A DNA stretch of 64,000 nucleotides from G963664115 sp965263045 (GTDB taxonomy: Bacteria > Acidobacteriota > Terriglobia > 20CM-2-55-15). Below are positions 1 to 9,097 of the stretch, in pieces; the stretch's first letter is position 1, and every line of letters begins with the position of its first letter. The DNA lies in assembly GCA_965263045.1 (NCBI GenBank), contig CBDHGK010000006.1:26301-90300 (forward strand), read 5' to 3'. The position numbers and the translations under genes are program-made. The notes under the pieces were generated by a model. That model saw only the letters and a list, made by a program, of their open reading frames with translations, was not told the origin of the DNA and searched no databases.

Positions 1-69
1 CATTTTTAACCCGATGGGCATTCAGGTTACATACCTCGAAACCGATAGAGCCCTTATCACCGAGACGCC

Positions 70-1038
70 ATGATTGCTCATCTGCGTGGCCGGGAAGAAG
101 CACTCAAACCGTTCGGGTGGAGCCAGGAAGACACCGAGTGGGTTGCGATGGTCTGCCTCAACAGCGGCATGTTCACCCGCACGCAATACGCCGATTATTT
201 CAACACTCATCCTGTCCGCGCGCACCGCTTCGTTCAGAGCCTCGTGGACCTGAGACTTGCCGTGGACGAGGCCATTCCCGTCATCAGCACCAGGAACCGC
301 ACGCGCGTCTGCCGGATCACCCACAAGAGCATCTACCGGGAGCTGGGGGTTCCCAACATCCGGCACAGAAGAAACGCCGGCCTGTCCGTCTATCTCCGGC
401 GGCTCCTGTCGCTCGATTACGTTATCGAGCGCCCGGACCTCGAATGGCTCCCGACCGAGGATGAGAAGGTTCGGTTCTGTACGCATTACGGCGTGTCGCA
501 CAATCGGCTGCCGCATCGGATTTACGGCGGTGCGGCCGGGTGCGTCGCCCGGTATTTCCACCTGAAATTGCCCTTTGCGGCCGGGCCGACCTGCACGTTT
601 GTCTATGTCGATCCTGGGAACGACACCGCCACCGAAATGCGGTATTGGGGCCAGACGCATGAGCATCTTTGGGCGGGATTGCGGCACCGCGGGATCACGA
701 TTCATGTGGCCGCAATCGGCGTCACCCCTGACGCCGACAAACGCGCCCGGGACGTGTTGGACGGATGGGCGCGGGATCGGGATGGTATCCGGGCCGGGGA
801 CTACCGGGAGGCGGAATTACGGGAGGAACTCGACGCGCTTTCCCGGGGCATCGATACCTTCGATTCCAAGATTTTCGCGCGCTACGGGGGCCAGCCGAAC
901 ACCGTGCGGCGCTGGCAAGAGTTGAAGGACATGCTGGCAAAACCTTTGCCCTACAACATCCGGATTGACACGTTCGAGATATGGCGGTCCCGTCGGATTT
1001 ATCCGGAGGGTGTGGACCTCTACGAGATTCCGGAATGA
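70..1038 (+). CDS. Conserved plasmid-type protein, possible winged-helix N-terminus
   Basis: Not recognised as a named family. The 322-residue product is basic and soluble, with no signal peptide or membrane segment. Residues about 20-65 (a hydrophobic helix, then RTQYADYF and RAHRFVQSLVDL) look like a winged-helix or replication-relaxation type DNA-binding fold; this is inferred from pattern only. The rest is alpha/beta with many aromatic and charged residues. The start is the first ATG after two in-frame stops at positions 7 and 46, and no strong ribosome site precedes it. It lies about 400 bases upstream of and co-directional with the coupling-protein and VirB11-type genes, so a role in plasmid transfer or replication control is plausible but unproven. 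Confidence 0.6.
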   Translation: MIAHLRGREEALKPFGWSQEDTEWVAMVCLNSGMFTRTQYADYFNTHPVRAHRFVQSLVDLRLAVDEAIPVISTRNRTRVCRITHKSIYRELGVPNIRHRRNAGLSVYLRRLLSLDYVIERPDLEWLPTEDEKVRFCTHYGVSHNRLPHRIYGGAAGCVARYFHLKLPFAAGPTCTFVYVDPGNDTATEMRYWGQTHEHLWAGLRHRGITIHVAAIGVTPDADKRARDVLDGWARDRDGIRAGDYREAELREELDALSRGIDTFDSKIFARYGGQPNTVRRWQELKDMLAKPLPYNIRIDTFEIWRSRRIYPEGVDLYEIPE

Positions 1039-1152
1039 GATCGGCGGATGACTCATTTTCTGAGCGGGTATGGGCGTCTTTTGGAGCGAAAAACCGGGTG
1101 GCGGTCTCTCGGAAATTGGGCCTTCAAGTTACGGCCACGGTGCCGCACGGGA

Positions 1153-1247
1153 GTGTAATTTGAAACGGGGGGTCCCATTACACAAGCAAATTACAAGTTT
1201 TGTGCCACCTATCATTTGTATTTACTTGTCGTTAAGTCAAATTACAC
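1153..1247. repeat. Cluster of CAAATTACAC-type inverted and direct repeats
   Basis: GTGTAATTTG at 1153-1162 is the exact inverse of CAAATTACAC at 1238-1247. A third partial copy (CAAATTACA) lies at 1187-1195, and CATTACACAAG sits at about 1176. The stretch is much more AT-rich than its surroundings. Clustered short repeats in a non-coding gap ahead of conjugation genes suit an operator or an accessory site of a transfer origin; neither role is shown. Confidence 0.5.
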
Positions 1248-1280
1248 GCCCTTTTGAGCGCCGATCCAGAGGGGGGGAGA

Positions 1281-1389
1281 GTGGCGGGAGCGACCCCGCC
1301 TTTTGTTGGCTTGTGCGTCCCTGTACCCCCGTTTCAATTTACATCACGGGGGCACATGGACGCCCCCCGGTGGGGGTCGCTCCCGCCAC
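1281..1389. repeat. 17-bp perfect inverted repeat upstream of coupling gene
   Basis: GTGGCGGGAGCGACCCC at 1281-1297 is exactly complementary to the sequence at 1373-1389, with a spacer of about 75 bases. It ends about 45 bases before the coupling-protein start. It could form a long stem-loop in the leader RNA or in single-stranded DNA. No U-tract follows, so a simple terminator is unlikely. Confidence 0.55.
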
Positions 1390-1434
1390 AATGATCCTTG
1401 CAGGAAGGCTTGAAGTCTGGAGAGGTAAAGGCCT

Positions 1435-3471
1435 ATGAAATTGAGACATATTTTCTTATCTGTCCTCGCGGTTTCTGCCTCGATCGCCCGGTATATTTCG
1501 AGTCCGTTTCCGACCGGATCGGAGAACCCGGTTGTCGCTCTGATGGCTCTCGATGCGCCGGCGCTTCTGTGGCTGGCACATGGCTGGTATGCCCTCATGC
1601 CCGGGGTCGCCGTGTTCATCGGCGGCACGCTCTTTTCCGGCGTATGGCATGTCTGGTTCGAGGCGGCACCGCGCATGAAACAGGGCAAGGGCGGGCTGCC
1701 TCCGTGGCCGATTGCCCCATCCGACGAGAAACCGGCCATCGTCATCGGGGAAACGCATCACCCCATCGAGGCGCGGGAGGTTCCCAACCCGGATTGGCTC
1801 GTGATCCCGGAGCGCGGCCTCTACACCGGAGTCGCCATCTTCGGGGCGGTCGGCTCGGGTAAGACCTCGGCTTGCATGCACCCGTTTGCCCGGCAATTGC
1901 TTGGCTGGCAAGCCTGGAATCCGGAGCGCCGGGCCGCCGCGCTGATCCTCGAAGTGAAGGGCGACTTCTGCTACGACATCCGCGAGATTCTGAAAGCAGC
2001 GAAACGTGAAGAGGACTACATGGAGATCGGCATGGACGGGAAATATCAGTGGAACCCCCTGGCCGCGCACTGGCTCGATTCCTACTCCCTGGCCTATACC
2101 GTGTCCTCGCTTCTGAATCAGTTGTTCGGGAAGGGGAAGGATCCGTTCTGGCAACAGGCTTACACGAATCTGGTGAAGTGGATTATCGAGCTGTACCGGA
2201 TCTTTCCCGACCGTTGGGTGACCCTCCGGGATGTCTACCTGTGCGCGATCGACCCCGAACTGTTCAAGCAAAAGCTCGATGAAGCCAAGGGTGTCGTGAA
2301 GAGTCAGAAGAACGGGGCCATCGTCATTTCGGCCAAGGATCTCGATAAGCGGAGGGCCGACTTGGGCGGGGTGCCCTGGACCATATTTTCTGGCGGGGAA
2401 CGCCAGACCCCGTGGACGGCCGAGCTCGCGAAATGGTTGCAACGGGAGGGCGTGACCTGCCGTGTCGCCCCTGTGGCGGGTCACACCGACACGGACCGTT
2501 TAAAGGCGCGGTACGAAAGCGTTAAGACGTGGTACGAGAAGGATTGGATGCAGATGGATCCGAAGTTGAGAACCTCGTGTGTCGAGGGGATTTCCAGTTT
2601 CCTGTCTCTGTTCGACATGGAGGACGTCGCCGACATTTTCTGTCCCAAGGCACCCGCCCTGCCGCAGGGCGCCGAAGGCGAAGATGCCGGGAACGGTGAC
2701 AGTCGCCCACCGGTCGGGAAGGCCCGGATGCGGCGGCACCTTCCACCCCTGGACGAGTTGATCGAGAGCGGAAAAGTCCTCGCCCTCAACATGCCCGCCG
2801 GATCGAATCCGGCGCTGGCCCGTGCCATAGGCGTGTTCCTAAAAAACGCCTGGCTCCAGACCCTGCTCCGGCGGCCGGCACAGATGAAAGCGGACCCTGG
2901 GCGTTACTTCCGGCCCGCCGTTTTCATTTGCGACGAATATCAGTCGTTCGCCTCAGTCGGCGAGGAGGACCCCTCTGGAGACGAGAAGGCGTTTGCCCTC
3001 ACCCGGCAATGCCGTGTCATCCCCATCGTCGCCACCCAATCCATATCCTCGCTCCGATCCGTCCTGGGCACCTCCGAGGCGTGGCGGGCACTCTTGCAGA
3101 CCCTGCGCACCCGGATCTTCCTCTCCCTCAGCGACGACGCCAGCGCCGAGATCGCCTCGAAACTCTGCGGCCAGGTGGCCAAGATCAAGCCGAGCTGGAC
3201 CGTCACCGAATCCGCACAACAGGCTCAGGTGTCCCTGCTCTCTGGAAAGGCCGGTGGCACCAAGGGCTCAGTAGGCACGAGTAAATCATTCCGGGAACAG
3301 CGGGAGGCTTTGTTTCAGCCGAGGGAGTTTGGCTTGCTTCCCAATTGCCAGGCAATTTGCCTGCCCTATGACGGCACAAACGCGGCCAGCGCCGTCCGCG
3401 TTTATCTCAAGCCGTACTACCTTCCGGTCGACACGCCCTACTGGAGGGCGGTCGAGCAGGGGAAGATATGA
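1435..3471 (+). CDS. traG: Type IV secretion coupling ATPase, TraG/VirD4 family
   Basis: Inner-membrane hexameric ATPase that links the relaxosome to the conjugation channel and pumps DNA. The 678-residue protein has two N-terminal hydrophobic segments (about residues 5-20 and 38-70). A Walker A GAVGSGKT follows at residues 137-144, and a Walker B ending FICDEYQSF has its acidic pair at about residues 500-501. A TraM-recognition-like region (VATQSISSLRSVLG) follows Walker B. Length fits the TraG/VirD4 family. An acidic linker at about residues 405-430 looks like an insertion. The next gene overlaps its stop by 4 bases (ATGA), indicating translational coupling. No pilus or channel (VirB2-B10) genes lie in the window, so the transfer apparatus is incomplete here. 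Confidence 0.93.
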   Translation: MKLRHIFLSVLAVSASIARYISSPFPTGSENPVVALMALDAPALLWLAHGWYALMPGVAVFIGGTLFSGVWHVWFEAAPRMKQGKGGLPPWPIAPSDEKPAIVIGETHHPIEAREVPNPDWLVIPERGLYTGVAIFGAVGSGKTSACMHPFARQLLGWQAWNPERRAAALILEVKGDFCYDIREILKAAKREEDYMEIGMDGKYQWNPLAAHWLDSYSLAYTVSSLLNQLFGKGKDPFWQQAYTNLVKWIIELYRIFPDRWVTLRDVYLCAIDPELFKQKLDEAKGVVKSQKNGAIVISAKDLDKRRADLGGVPWTIFSGGERQTPWTAELAKWLQREGVTCRVAPVAGHTDTDRLKARYESVKTWYEKDWMQMDPKLRTSCVEGISSFLSLFDMEDVADIFCPKAPALPQGAEGEDAGNGDSRPPVGKARMRRHLPPLDELIESGKVLALNMPAGSNPALARAIGVFLKNAWLQTLLRRPAQMKADPGRYFRPAVFICDEYQSFASVGEEDPSGDEKAFALTRQCRVIPIVATQSISSLRSVLGTSEAWRALLQTLRTRIFLSLSDDASAEIASKLCGQVAKIKPSWTVTESAQQAQVSLLSGKAGGTKGSVGTSKSFREQREALFQPREFGLLPNCQAICLPYDGTNAASAVRVYLKPYYLPVDTPYWRAVEQGKI

Positions 3472-4451
3472 GCGCCACCCGAGGCATGGACTACCTGCGT
3501 CCGTTCTTGCCGGGTCTGGAATCGGTCCTCGAAGACGAGGACGTCAGCGAGATCATGATTAACGGTCCCGGAAACGTCTGGGTTGAAAGCCGGGGGGAAA
3601 TCCGGCAGCAGCCAGCCCCCGCCCTCGATGAGGCCGCGCTGGAGCGGGCGGCCATTCAGATTGCGCGGCCTCTCGGCCTCGATCCGGCCAGCTCCCCGAT
3701 CCTCGATGCCCGCCTCGACGATGGCTCCCGCGTGGCGATCTGTGTCCCCCCGGCCGCGCCCCACGTCGCCATCACCATCCGGCGCTTCGGCAAGCGGAGC
3801 TATTCGCCCGAGGATCTCGTGCGCTTCGGCTCACTGCCACAAGAAGTGCTGGATGAGGCGCGCGCCGCGCTCCTGGGGCGGCGAAACATCCTGGTGTCGG
3901 GCGGGACCGGCTCGGGTAAGACCACGCTCCTCAATGCCCTGGTCGAGTTGCTCCCCGCCGACGACCGCATTGTTTCCATCGAGGACACCTTGGAGCTCCG
4001 GATCGACCGGAAAAACTGTGTCCGCTTCGAGGCTCGGGGCATTGACGGCGGATCGGTGACGATCCGGGACCTCGTGCGCCATGCCTTGCGCCATCGGCCC
4101 GACCACATTGTTGTCGGGGAGGTCCGGGGCGGCGAGGCCGCCGATCTCTTGCAGGCGCTCAACACCGGGCACGGTGGCAGTCTGACGACGATCCACGCCA
4201 ACAACGCCGAGTCCGCCCTGTCCCGGCTGGCGACTTGCGCCATGCAAGGCGAGACGGACTTGCCGTGGGAAGTCACCTGTAGGGGCGTCGTGGACGGGAT
4301 CTCCATGGTGATTCACATGACGCGGCGCGAGGGGAGGCGGTACGTCGAAGAAGCCCTCCACGTGGGCGATTACGACGCCGCAAAGCGGCGCTGGCACTAC
4401 AGGCCCGTGGCGTTCGCCGACCCCCAACTCAAACTGGCGCAGGTGCGGTGA
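3468..4451 (+). CDS. trbB: VirB11/TrbB-type conjugation ATPase
   Basis: Hexameric traffic ATPase at the inner face of the type IV secretion channel. The 327-residue protein begins with the family N-terminal domain (DEDVSEIMINGPGNVWVE). Walker A SGGTGSGKTTLL lies at about residues 144-155. An Asp box follows (RIVSIEDTLEL), then the Walker B/His-box region (HIVVGEVRGGEAADLL, NTGHGGSLTTIHANN). All catalytic motifs look intact and the length is normal. The start overlaps the end of the coupling-protein gene (ATGA), and its own end overlaps the most upstream possible start of the replication gene, so the three may be one transcript. Confidence 0.95.
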   Translation: MSATRGMDYLRPFLPGLESVLEDEDVSEIMINGPGNVWVESRGEIRQQPAPALDEAALERAAIQIARPLGLDPASSPILDARLDDGSRVAICVPPAAPHVAITIRRFGKRSYSPEDLVRFGSLPQEVLDEARAALLGRRNILVSGGTGSGKTTLLNALVELLPADDRIVSIEDTLELRIDRKNCVRFEARGIDGGSVTIRDLVRHALRHRPDHIVVGEVRGGEAADLLQALNTGHGGSLTTIHANNAESALSRLATCAMQGETDLPWEVTCRGVVDGISMVIHMTRREGRRYVEEALHVGDYDAAKRRWHYRPVAFADPQLKLAQVR

Positions 4452-4591
4452 TGCCCGACATCGCTGCCAGGACGATGAGACAGAGGCGGGCCAGGATTGT
4501 CAGGACGATGTTTCTGCTGGTTCGTGGATACAACGCGGTTAAGAATTTCTGCTTAACGGCCCCGATCTGGCCGGTAAAATATGATAAGGAT

Positions 4592-5521
4592 ATGGAGCCT
4601 TGCGAGGACATGAACGATAAATCAAAACCTGCATTCTCTCTGGTGACGCCTCAGGCGCGTTACCACTACACCCGCTTAGATCAGATCGACCGGCTTATCG
4701 AGGCCGGGGAGTCGGATTCGGACATCGGTTACATGGGGCGGCTGATGGCACTATGCAACTTACCCCGCACCAACCCCGGCAAAAGGCATCAATACAGTCG
4801 CGTCAACGGCCCCTTCAAGTTGGTCATGCTCGCGGGAGCCGACACCAAGCTCCCGTACGGTCACATACCGCGCTTATTGCTCGCCTGGGTGTGCACAGAA
4901 GCGGTACGGACCCAAAGCTGTACTTTGCACCTTGGGAAATCGCTTTCCAGCTTTATGAGGCGCGTAGGCATAGATCCGGCTGGGGCGTCGTATGCCCGAG
5001 TCCGCAATCAGATGATGCGATTGTTCGCTTGCAGCATCGTCCTCGTCTACAGAGACAAGCACGGTGAGTCACGGATAAACACCTACTTTGCCGACCGGAC
5101 GGATTTCTGGTGGAACGAGCGCAAACCGGGCCAGGACCAGAACACAATCGAACTAAGCGAGAATTTTTTTAACGAGATCATCAATCATCCGGTACCGCTG
5201 GACATGAACATCCTGAAGGCACTTTCCCGGTGTTCTCTCGGGCTCGACCTGTACCTGTGGCTCAACTACCGGACGTTTGCCCTGGATCGTCCGGTGAGGG
5301 TTTCTTGGAAGCAGTTATACCGGCAGTTCGGACTACACCCTAACATGGCGGGAGACAGGGACACCGTCAACGATTTTCGTAAGAATGCAGTCCGGGAACT
5401 GAAAAAGATCAAAGTTGCGTGGCCCGGCCTCGACTACGCCACTCCCAGGGGCGCAATCGAATTGTTTCCCACAACAACCCCATCCGTCCCTCCACGCTCG
5501 CTTCACCTGCTCTCCCGCTAA
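4592..5521 (+). CDS. repA: Plasmid replication initiator, RepA_C type
   Basis: Probable iteron-binding initiator of plasmid replication. The central block (LPYGHIPRLLLAWVCTEA, then LGKSLSSFMRRVGI and RVRNQMMRLFACSIVLVY) matches the RepA family of IncW-like and broad-host plasmids. A second winged-helix-like part follows (LSRCSLGLDLYLWLNYR, VSWKQLYRQFG). The frame is open back to 4448, but the family N-terminus and the AAGGA before 4592 favour that ATG; 4610, preceded by GAGGA, is also possible. It is followed at once by three iterons, the expected arrangement for a self-binding initiator. Product about 309 residues. Confidence 0.85.
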   Translation: MEPCEDMNDKSKPAFSLVTPQARYHYTRLDQIDRLIEAGESDSDIGYMGRLMALCNLPRTNPGKRHQYSRVNGPFKLVMLAGADTKLPYGHIPRLLLAWVCTEAVRTQSCTLHLGKSLSSFMRRVGIDPAGASYARVRNQMMRLFACSIVLVYRDKHGESRINTYFADRTDFWWNERKPGQDQNTIELSENFFNEIINHPVPLDMNILKALSRCSLGLDLYLWLNYRTFALDRPVRVSWKQLYRQFGLHPNMAGDRDTVNDFRKNAVRELKKIKVAWPGLDYATPRGAIELFPTTTPSVPPRSLHLLSR

Positions 5522-5538
5522 CCCGTCCATATGCAGGT

Positions 5539-5662
5539 TTTTCCACAACTTGCCGTTTTTTCAATGGAATTTCCGTTAACTAACCGCCCCATAATACAAA
5601 GAAGGAAAGTTAACAAACCACCCCATAACCCGGCCAATAAAGTTAACAAACCACCCCATAAC
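5539..5662 (+). repeat. Putative replication origin: three iterons plus DnaA-box-like site
   Basis: Three direct repeats start at 5575, 5609 and 5642. Copies two and three are identical over 21 bases (core GTTAACAAACCACCCC); the first differs at three positions. The period is 33-34 bases, about three helical turns, so the repeats face the same side of DNA. TTTTCCACA at 5539-5547 is one mismatch from the DnaA box. An AT-rich stretch follows to about 5720. Location directly after the RepA gene supports an iteron-type oriV. Confidence 0.82.
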
Positions 5663-5979
5663 ATCTTTAATTACAAGTATTAAGAACAAGTAGTAGTCAG
5701 GACATGTATTAGGTACGGCGGATTTGTGGGAAAGATCAAATTTGAGTAAGAATGGACTCGACAAATCAGTTTCAGTGCCCGGCCGTCGTGCGCCATTCTA
5801 GCCCCACAACCGCAGCATGCACAGTCCAAAAAAGTACTTCACCGCTTCAGTGCCACGCCGGAGCTTCAGGGTTGCGACGGTACTGGCTACGCCCCATCGG
5901 CGACGCATAAGACAGGCGATCCGAGAATAGAAAAATCCCCCGCGAAGTTTCAGGAGCCTTTTGTGGCAGGTATTTCTTT

Positions 5980-6261
5980 TTAGGCCAATCCGAACAATTC
6001 TCGGTCTTCCGGCTTCGACAGGAAGTCATCGAGATCCTGCAGCATAGTCTCTTTTGCGTCAGAGTCAGAATTGAATTTCTGCATCATGCAGCGACCCACC
6101 AGTTCCGCACGGCGTTCATTCCGCTTGCGCTCTTCCTCCCGGAGCTGTTTCTTGACGGCACGGAGTTTTTGTTTGAGCGCATCCTGCTCCTTCTTCTGCT
6201 GATCAAGCAGCTTCTTTTCCTCCGCCAAAAGTTCAAGCAGTTGCTTATCGGTATTCGGCAT
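5980..6261 (-). CDS. Small coiled-coil plasmid protein
   Basis: The 93-residue product is dominated by a highly charged coiled coil (about residues 8-60, rich in E, K, Q and R), followed by a short acidic tail ending RELFGLA. No enzyme motif is visible. A clear AAGGAG lies upstream of the ATG on the minus strand. Small coiled-coil proteins of this form occur beside mobilisation or replication genes (MobC/TraD-like accessory factors), which is the most likely class here but not proven. It is convergent with the replication gene across the origin. Confidence 0.6.
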   Translation of the reverse strand: MPNTDKQLLELLAEEKKLLDQQKKEQDALKQKLRAVKKQLREEERKRNERRAELVGRCMMQKFNSDSDAKETMLQDLDDFLSKPEDRELFGLA

Positions 6262-7159
6262 TTCTTCTCCTTGAGTTTGTTCCAGAACAGGGGCCTGGAA
6301 TCATTATCCTCCAACCTTGATTGCCTGCCGATTCCCTTCCTTTAATCAGCCTATTCCCATCATCGCCCAGTTTGGATTCGGACAATGATCGGGTTCCTCA
6401 GAAGCTTCATTCCGGCCCGCCCAGCAGCCCCACAATCCACCGTCCCACTGGCACCAGCCCAAGACTCTCCGCCCGCGTCTGTGGCGGCCGACTCCACACG
6501 CACAGTCGTTGGTACCCGCTTGAACTTCCGGCGTTCGGCCAGCGCCGGACGCGAGTCCAACGCGACCGTCTTCAGTTCCCTCTCGCTATGATTCCTTGCC
6601 CCCGGATCGACTCATTCTCCAGAAGCATGGAGGCAGAATCAAAACCCGTCCGCGAGTGCTGTTAGATCCCCCAACCGATTGCAAGCGTCGTGCTTCGGAT
6701 GGATTCGAGATGATAGTACGGACCCAGGAATCGGCGCAGGAACCCAAGGGCTTCTGGCGGCTCTGTTCACTGCCGCGCAGCCATCCCTGCCATCGCCAAG
6801 AGTACGGCCGCACCCACGGTCTCTGGATCGCCGCTTCGGGCAGTTCGTGGTGTCGGCAAGCGGCCGGTGCGATCGCTCCGGTTTCCCGTTGTTCGCTCTG
6901 ACGGGCCGGCGATCCACCGCGCCGAATGTTGTCTCGCCATTTTCCCCTTGCCTTGGCTTGTTACGGCGGGGACCGGCGCAGGGGCCGCGGCCAGACCGCC
7001 ACACTCGCCCTGGGGGCGTCTGTCACGGCCCCTGCTCTTGGGCCGGTGATTCCCCACCTTCCTGCACTCGGCGACGTACCTCCTGGGCGGGTTTGTCCGG
7101 TGCCGCCTGTTCAGTGAGCGACACACGCTCCAAACCCTTAAACCAGGAGGATTCAATCA
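6262..7159. other. Long gap with no convincing gene
   Basis: About 0.9 kb, GC-rich. Open frames here are short, overlap on both strands and show no recognisable motifs or ribosome sites. A transfer origin or a decayed gene could lie here, but I see no clear repeats. The last 25 bases hold the AGGAGG ribosome site of the next gene. Confidence 0.4.
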
Positions 7160-7429
7160 ATGGCTATCCACAACAACTCAAAACCCGCAGCGGAACTCAG
7201 GATCGGAACCGTCAAGGCGACCGTTTGGGAAAACGAGGTCGGCGGGATCACCCATCACAACGTCACCTTTTCGCGGATCTACCCCGAGGGGGGCCAGTGG
7301 AAGACCACGCAGATCTTCCGTTTCGTCAACCTGCTCTCCGTTGCCAAGCTCGCCGATCAGGCGCACACGCTCATCGCCGAGCGCAAAGCCGAGGCGGCCC
7401 AGGCGGCTGGCGATAACGAAGCCAGCTAA
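7160..7429 (+). CDS. Small conserved plasmid/phage-type protein
   Basis: The 89-residue protein reads as IGTVKATVWENEVGG, then HNVTFSRIYPEGGQWK, a DUF-like beta-rich pattern common in small proteins of plasmids and integrative elements. I know of no established function. The start is firm: AGGAGG lies 9 bases before the ATG. A C-terminal helix (LADQAHTLIAERKAEAAQ) is likely. It stands alone, with non-coding sequence on both sides. Confidence 0.7.
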   Translation: MAIHNNSKPAAELRIGTVKATVWENEVGGITHHNVTFSRIYPEGGQWKTTQIFRFVNLLSVAKLADQAHTLIAERKAEAAQAAGDNEAS

Positions 7430-7659
7430 GCGCCGCACCTTCCGGCGGCGGGTTAACCCCAGTCGCCTTTTTTCATGGACGCCCGTGCTTGGCGAGAGGA
7501 CGGCACGCGCTTTCAGAAACCATCACTGCGTAGGATCCTTCAGCAGACTCTGCCATGGGGTGCGTCGCGAAAGGGCGGCACAGCGCATTCTGAGGTGGGG
7601 TCTTTCGCTCGATCCCCAGAAGTGTCCCGACGCGCGCGGAACGGCGCACGAAATCCGTT

Positions 7660-7745
7660 CGTGTCCATTGGTATCCCAACGGCCGATCATCGTTTCTATC
7701 CGGCTGCGCCGGTTGTACCCTTTCATGGCAATACAGGATCGGAAA
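7660..7745 (-). mobile_element. IS5-type transposase remnant (site A)
   Basis: On the minus strand this encodes KGYNRRSRIETMIGRW, which matches KGYN/GYNQRSQIETQIGRW near the C-terminus of the IS5-type transposase at 45753-46733. Only this short block is recognisable. A matching remnant lies at about 52255-52345 in the opposite orientation, next to the second copy of the neighbouring two-gene module. Confidence 0.6.
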
Positions 7746-7909
7746 TCGGCCTTGCAGGAGGCCTCGGCCGCGGACTCGATGAAGATGATGTGTGTAGCGT
7801 TGGGGCGGATCCGGGTGGCTGGAACAGCTGAGGAAAAACTGGCCTGTCACTGCCTCTGAGGAGTCTGTGGAGGTGGGGTAATCTGATACGGTACGAATAA
7901 TGGGAGACT

Positions 7910-8143
7910 ATGCAACTTTACGGTGTGGTAGTTCGGACGATTGAAGGCAAGAGTGAGCTGCGGCACCGGGAATGCGTAGCCGGGGATGTTATCGAGAACG
8001 ACAGTCCGGTGCTGAGACGCCCTCTACGAAGTGACTTCGCGACTGAGCGGGCTTACACGGAGCGGATCGAGCGAGCCCAAACCTGCACCTATTGCGGCGG
8101 GATTATTCCCACGGAAGGGCAACCGACAGCGCTTAAGCGTTGA
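7910..8143 (+). CDS. orf77: small CxxC protein, first gene of duplicated module (copy A)
   Basis: The 77-residue protein has no family I recognise. It contains one CTYCGG pair, a half zinc-knuckle, so metal binding would need a second pair from a dimer or partner. The conserved stretch ENDSPVLRRPLRSDFAT and the start MQLYGVVVRTIEGK are repeated nearly unchanged in the protein at 51868-52095. Leader DNA upstream of the ATG is also conserved between the copies, suggesting a functional unit. A gap of about 70 bases separates it from the next gene, including a conserved tract at about 8160-8185. Confidence 0.6.
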   Translation: MQLYGVVVRTIEGKSELRHRECVAGDVIENDSPVLRRPLRSDFATERAYTERIERAQTCTYCGGIIPTEGQPTALKR

Positions 8144-8216
8144 CGCGCCGAGTAAAGCTATAATTCCCGCTCAGAGACGATTCTGAGTCAGGGAAGCAGT
8201 ACAGGGGAAGGAGAGC

Positions 8217-8690
8217 GTGGCGAAGAAATCCATCAGTGATTGCAGAAGGGCAATTCAGATTGCGCGTGGCAGGGACATGACAACTCTGGGCATGACCGTG
8301 ACGCTGGGTGGGGAGCAGATGCTCATCACAGACCTTAGAATCATAGATAAACAATGGGTGAGCGGAGACAGGCGCTTTACGCCCAAGGAAAAGGAACTTC
8401 TGACGACCCAGGCGCGGGCCATCATTGCGGAAGACGAAGCGTTCAGAAACCGCTTTCGCACCCCGCCAGTGATCTCCATCAAAGAGTGCCAGGAGGCGAT
8501 TGCAATTGCTGGCGGCATCCCCATCACCCTGCGTGGTGAGAAGATGTTCATCACCGAACTCAAAACCTATCGGATCAGCAAGTGGGTCAGCGGAGATCGG
8601 CGCTTTACGCCCAAGGAGAAAGAACTTCTAACGACGCAGGCGAGAGCCATCATTGCGGAACACGCCCCTCTGCCTGCCCCGCCAGAATAG
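8217..8690 (+). CDS. orf157: internally duplicated protein, second gene of module (copy A)
   Basis: The 157-residue protein is a tandem repeat. Residues about 1-78 and 82-157 each carry an SI(S/K)xC helix, a MxITxL strand, and the segment KWVSGDRRFTPKEKELL followed by TTQARAIIAE. The paralogue at 51457-51699 has only one unit. The start is GTG with AAGGAG 5 bases upstream; the same arrangement is conserved in the other copy. No known domain recognised. Repetition of a small unit suggests a dimer-like fold in one chain or a binding module. Confidence 0.65.
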   Translation: MAKKSISDCRRAIQIARGRDMTTLGMTVTLGGEQMLITDLRIIDKQWVSGDRRFTPKEKELLTTQARAIIAEDEAFRNRFRTPPVISIKECQEAIAIAGGIPITLRGEKMFITELKTYRISKWVSGDRRFTPKEKELLTTQARAIIAEHAPLPAPPE

Positions 8691-8896
8691 ATCCTGAGCG
8701 ATGGAATAAAACGGGGTATGGTGCAAATACCAGCTGACGTGAATGACTTCAAGGGTTGCACGAGACGCCTGTCGTTGCGCTTCAAGGAACCGCCGCTGCA
8801 GGGGATCCGGAAAGGTGGAACGATCCGGACTTGTGGTGGTAACGATCCCGGTCAGAAGATCGGAAAAGTCCCAGGCGTTTCCATATCGTTTCAACG

Positions 8897-9097
8897 CTAT
8901 TGCTGTGCGCCGCGGGGATCCTTCCCGGCGTGGGGAGCCGTCAAGCGCTGCTGCTGTTCGATGAGACGCTTCGCGATGAGGTCTTCTTTGGTTACGAAGT
9001 ATTGATCCTGGTCACCCGCACCCCCGGCACCCCGCGCCTTCTTTTTCGCTGTTCCACGCTCAACAAAAGTTTCGTACAGGTCAACAATAATGCTCAT
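8897..9097 (-). CDS. Small hypothetical protein
   Basis: The 66-residue product (start MSIIVDLYETFVERG, then a KKKARG basic patch and VTKEDLIAKRLIEQQQ) looks like a genuine short protein: residue composition is sensible and GGGAAGG lies upstream of the ATG. Function unknown. Helical and charged, possibly DNA- or protein-binding. It is convergent with the orf77/orf157 module, with about 200 bases between them. Confidence 0.45.
   Translation of the reverse strand: MSIIVDLYETFVERGTAKKKARGAGGAGDQDQYFVTKEDLIAKRLIEQQQRLTAPHAGKDPRGAQQ

Noticed and set aside
5576..5764. Minus-strand frame with a repeated VMGWFVNF
   Set aside because: The protein repeat is just the iterons read as codons.
6639..7156. 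Overlapping frames upstream of the 89-residue gene
   Set aside because: Frames on both strands are low-complexity and have no ribosome sites; a decayed relaxase was considered but no relaxase motif is visible.
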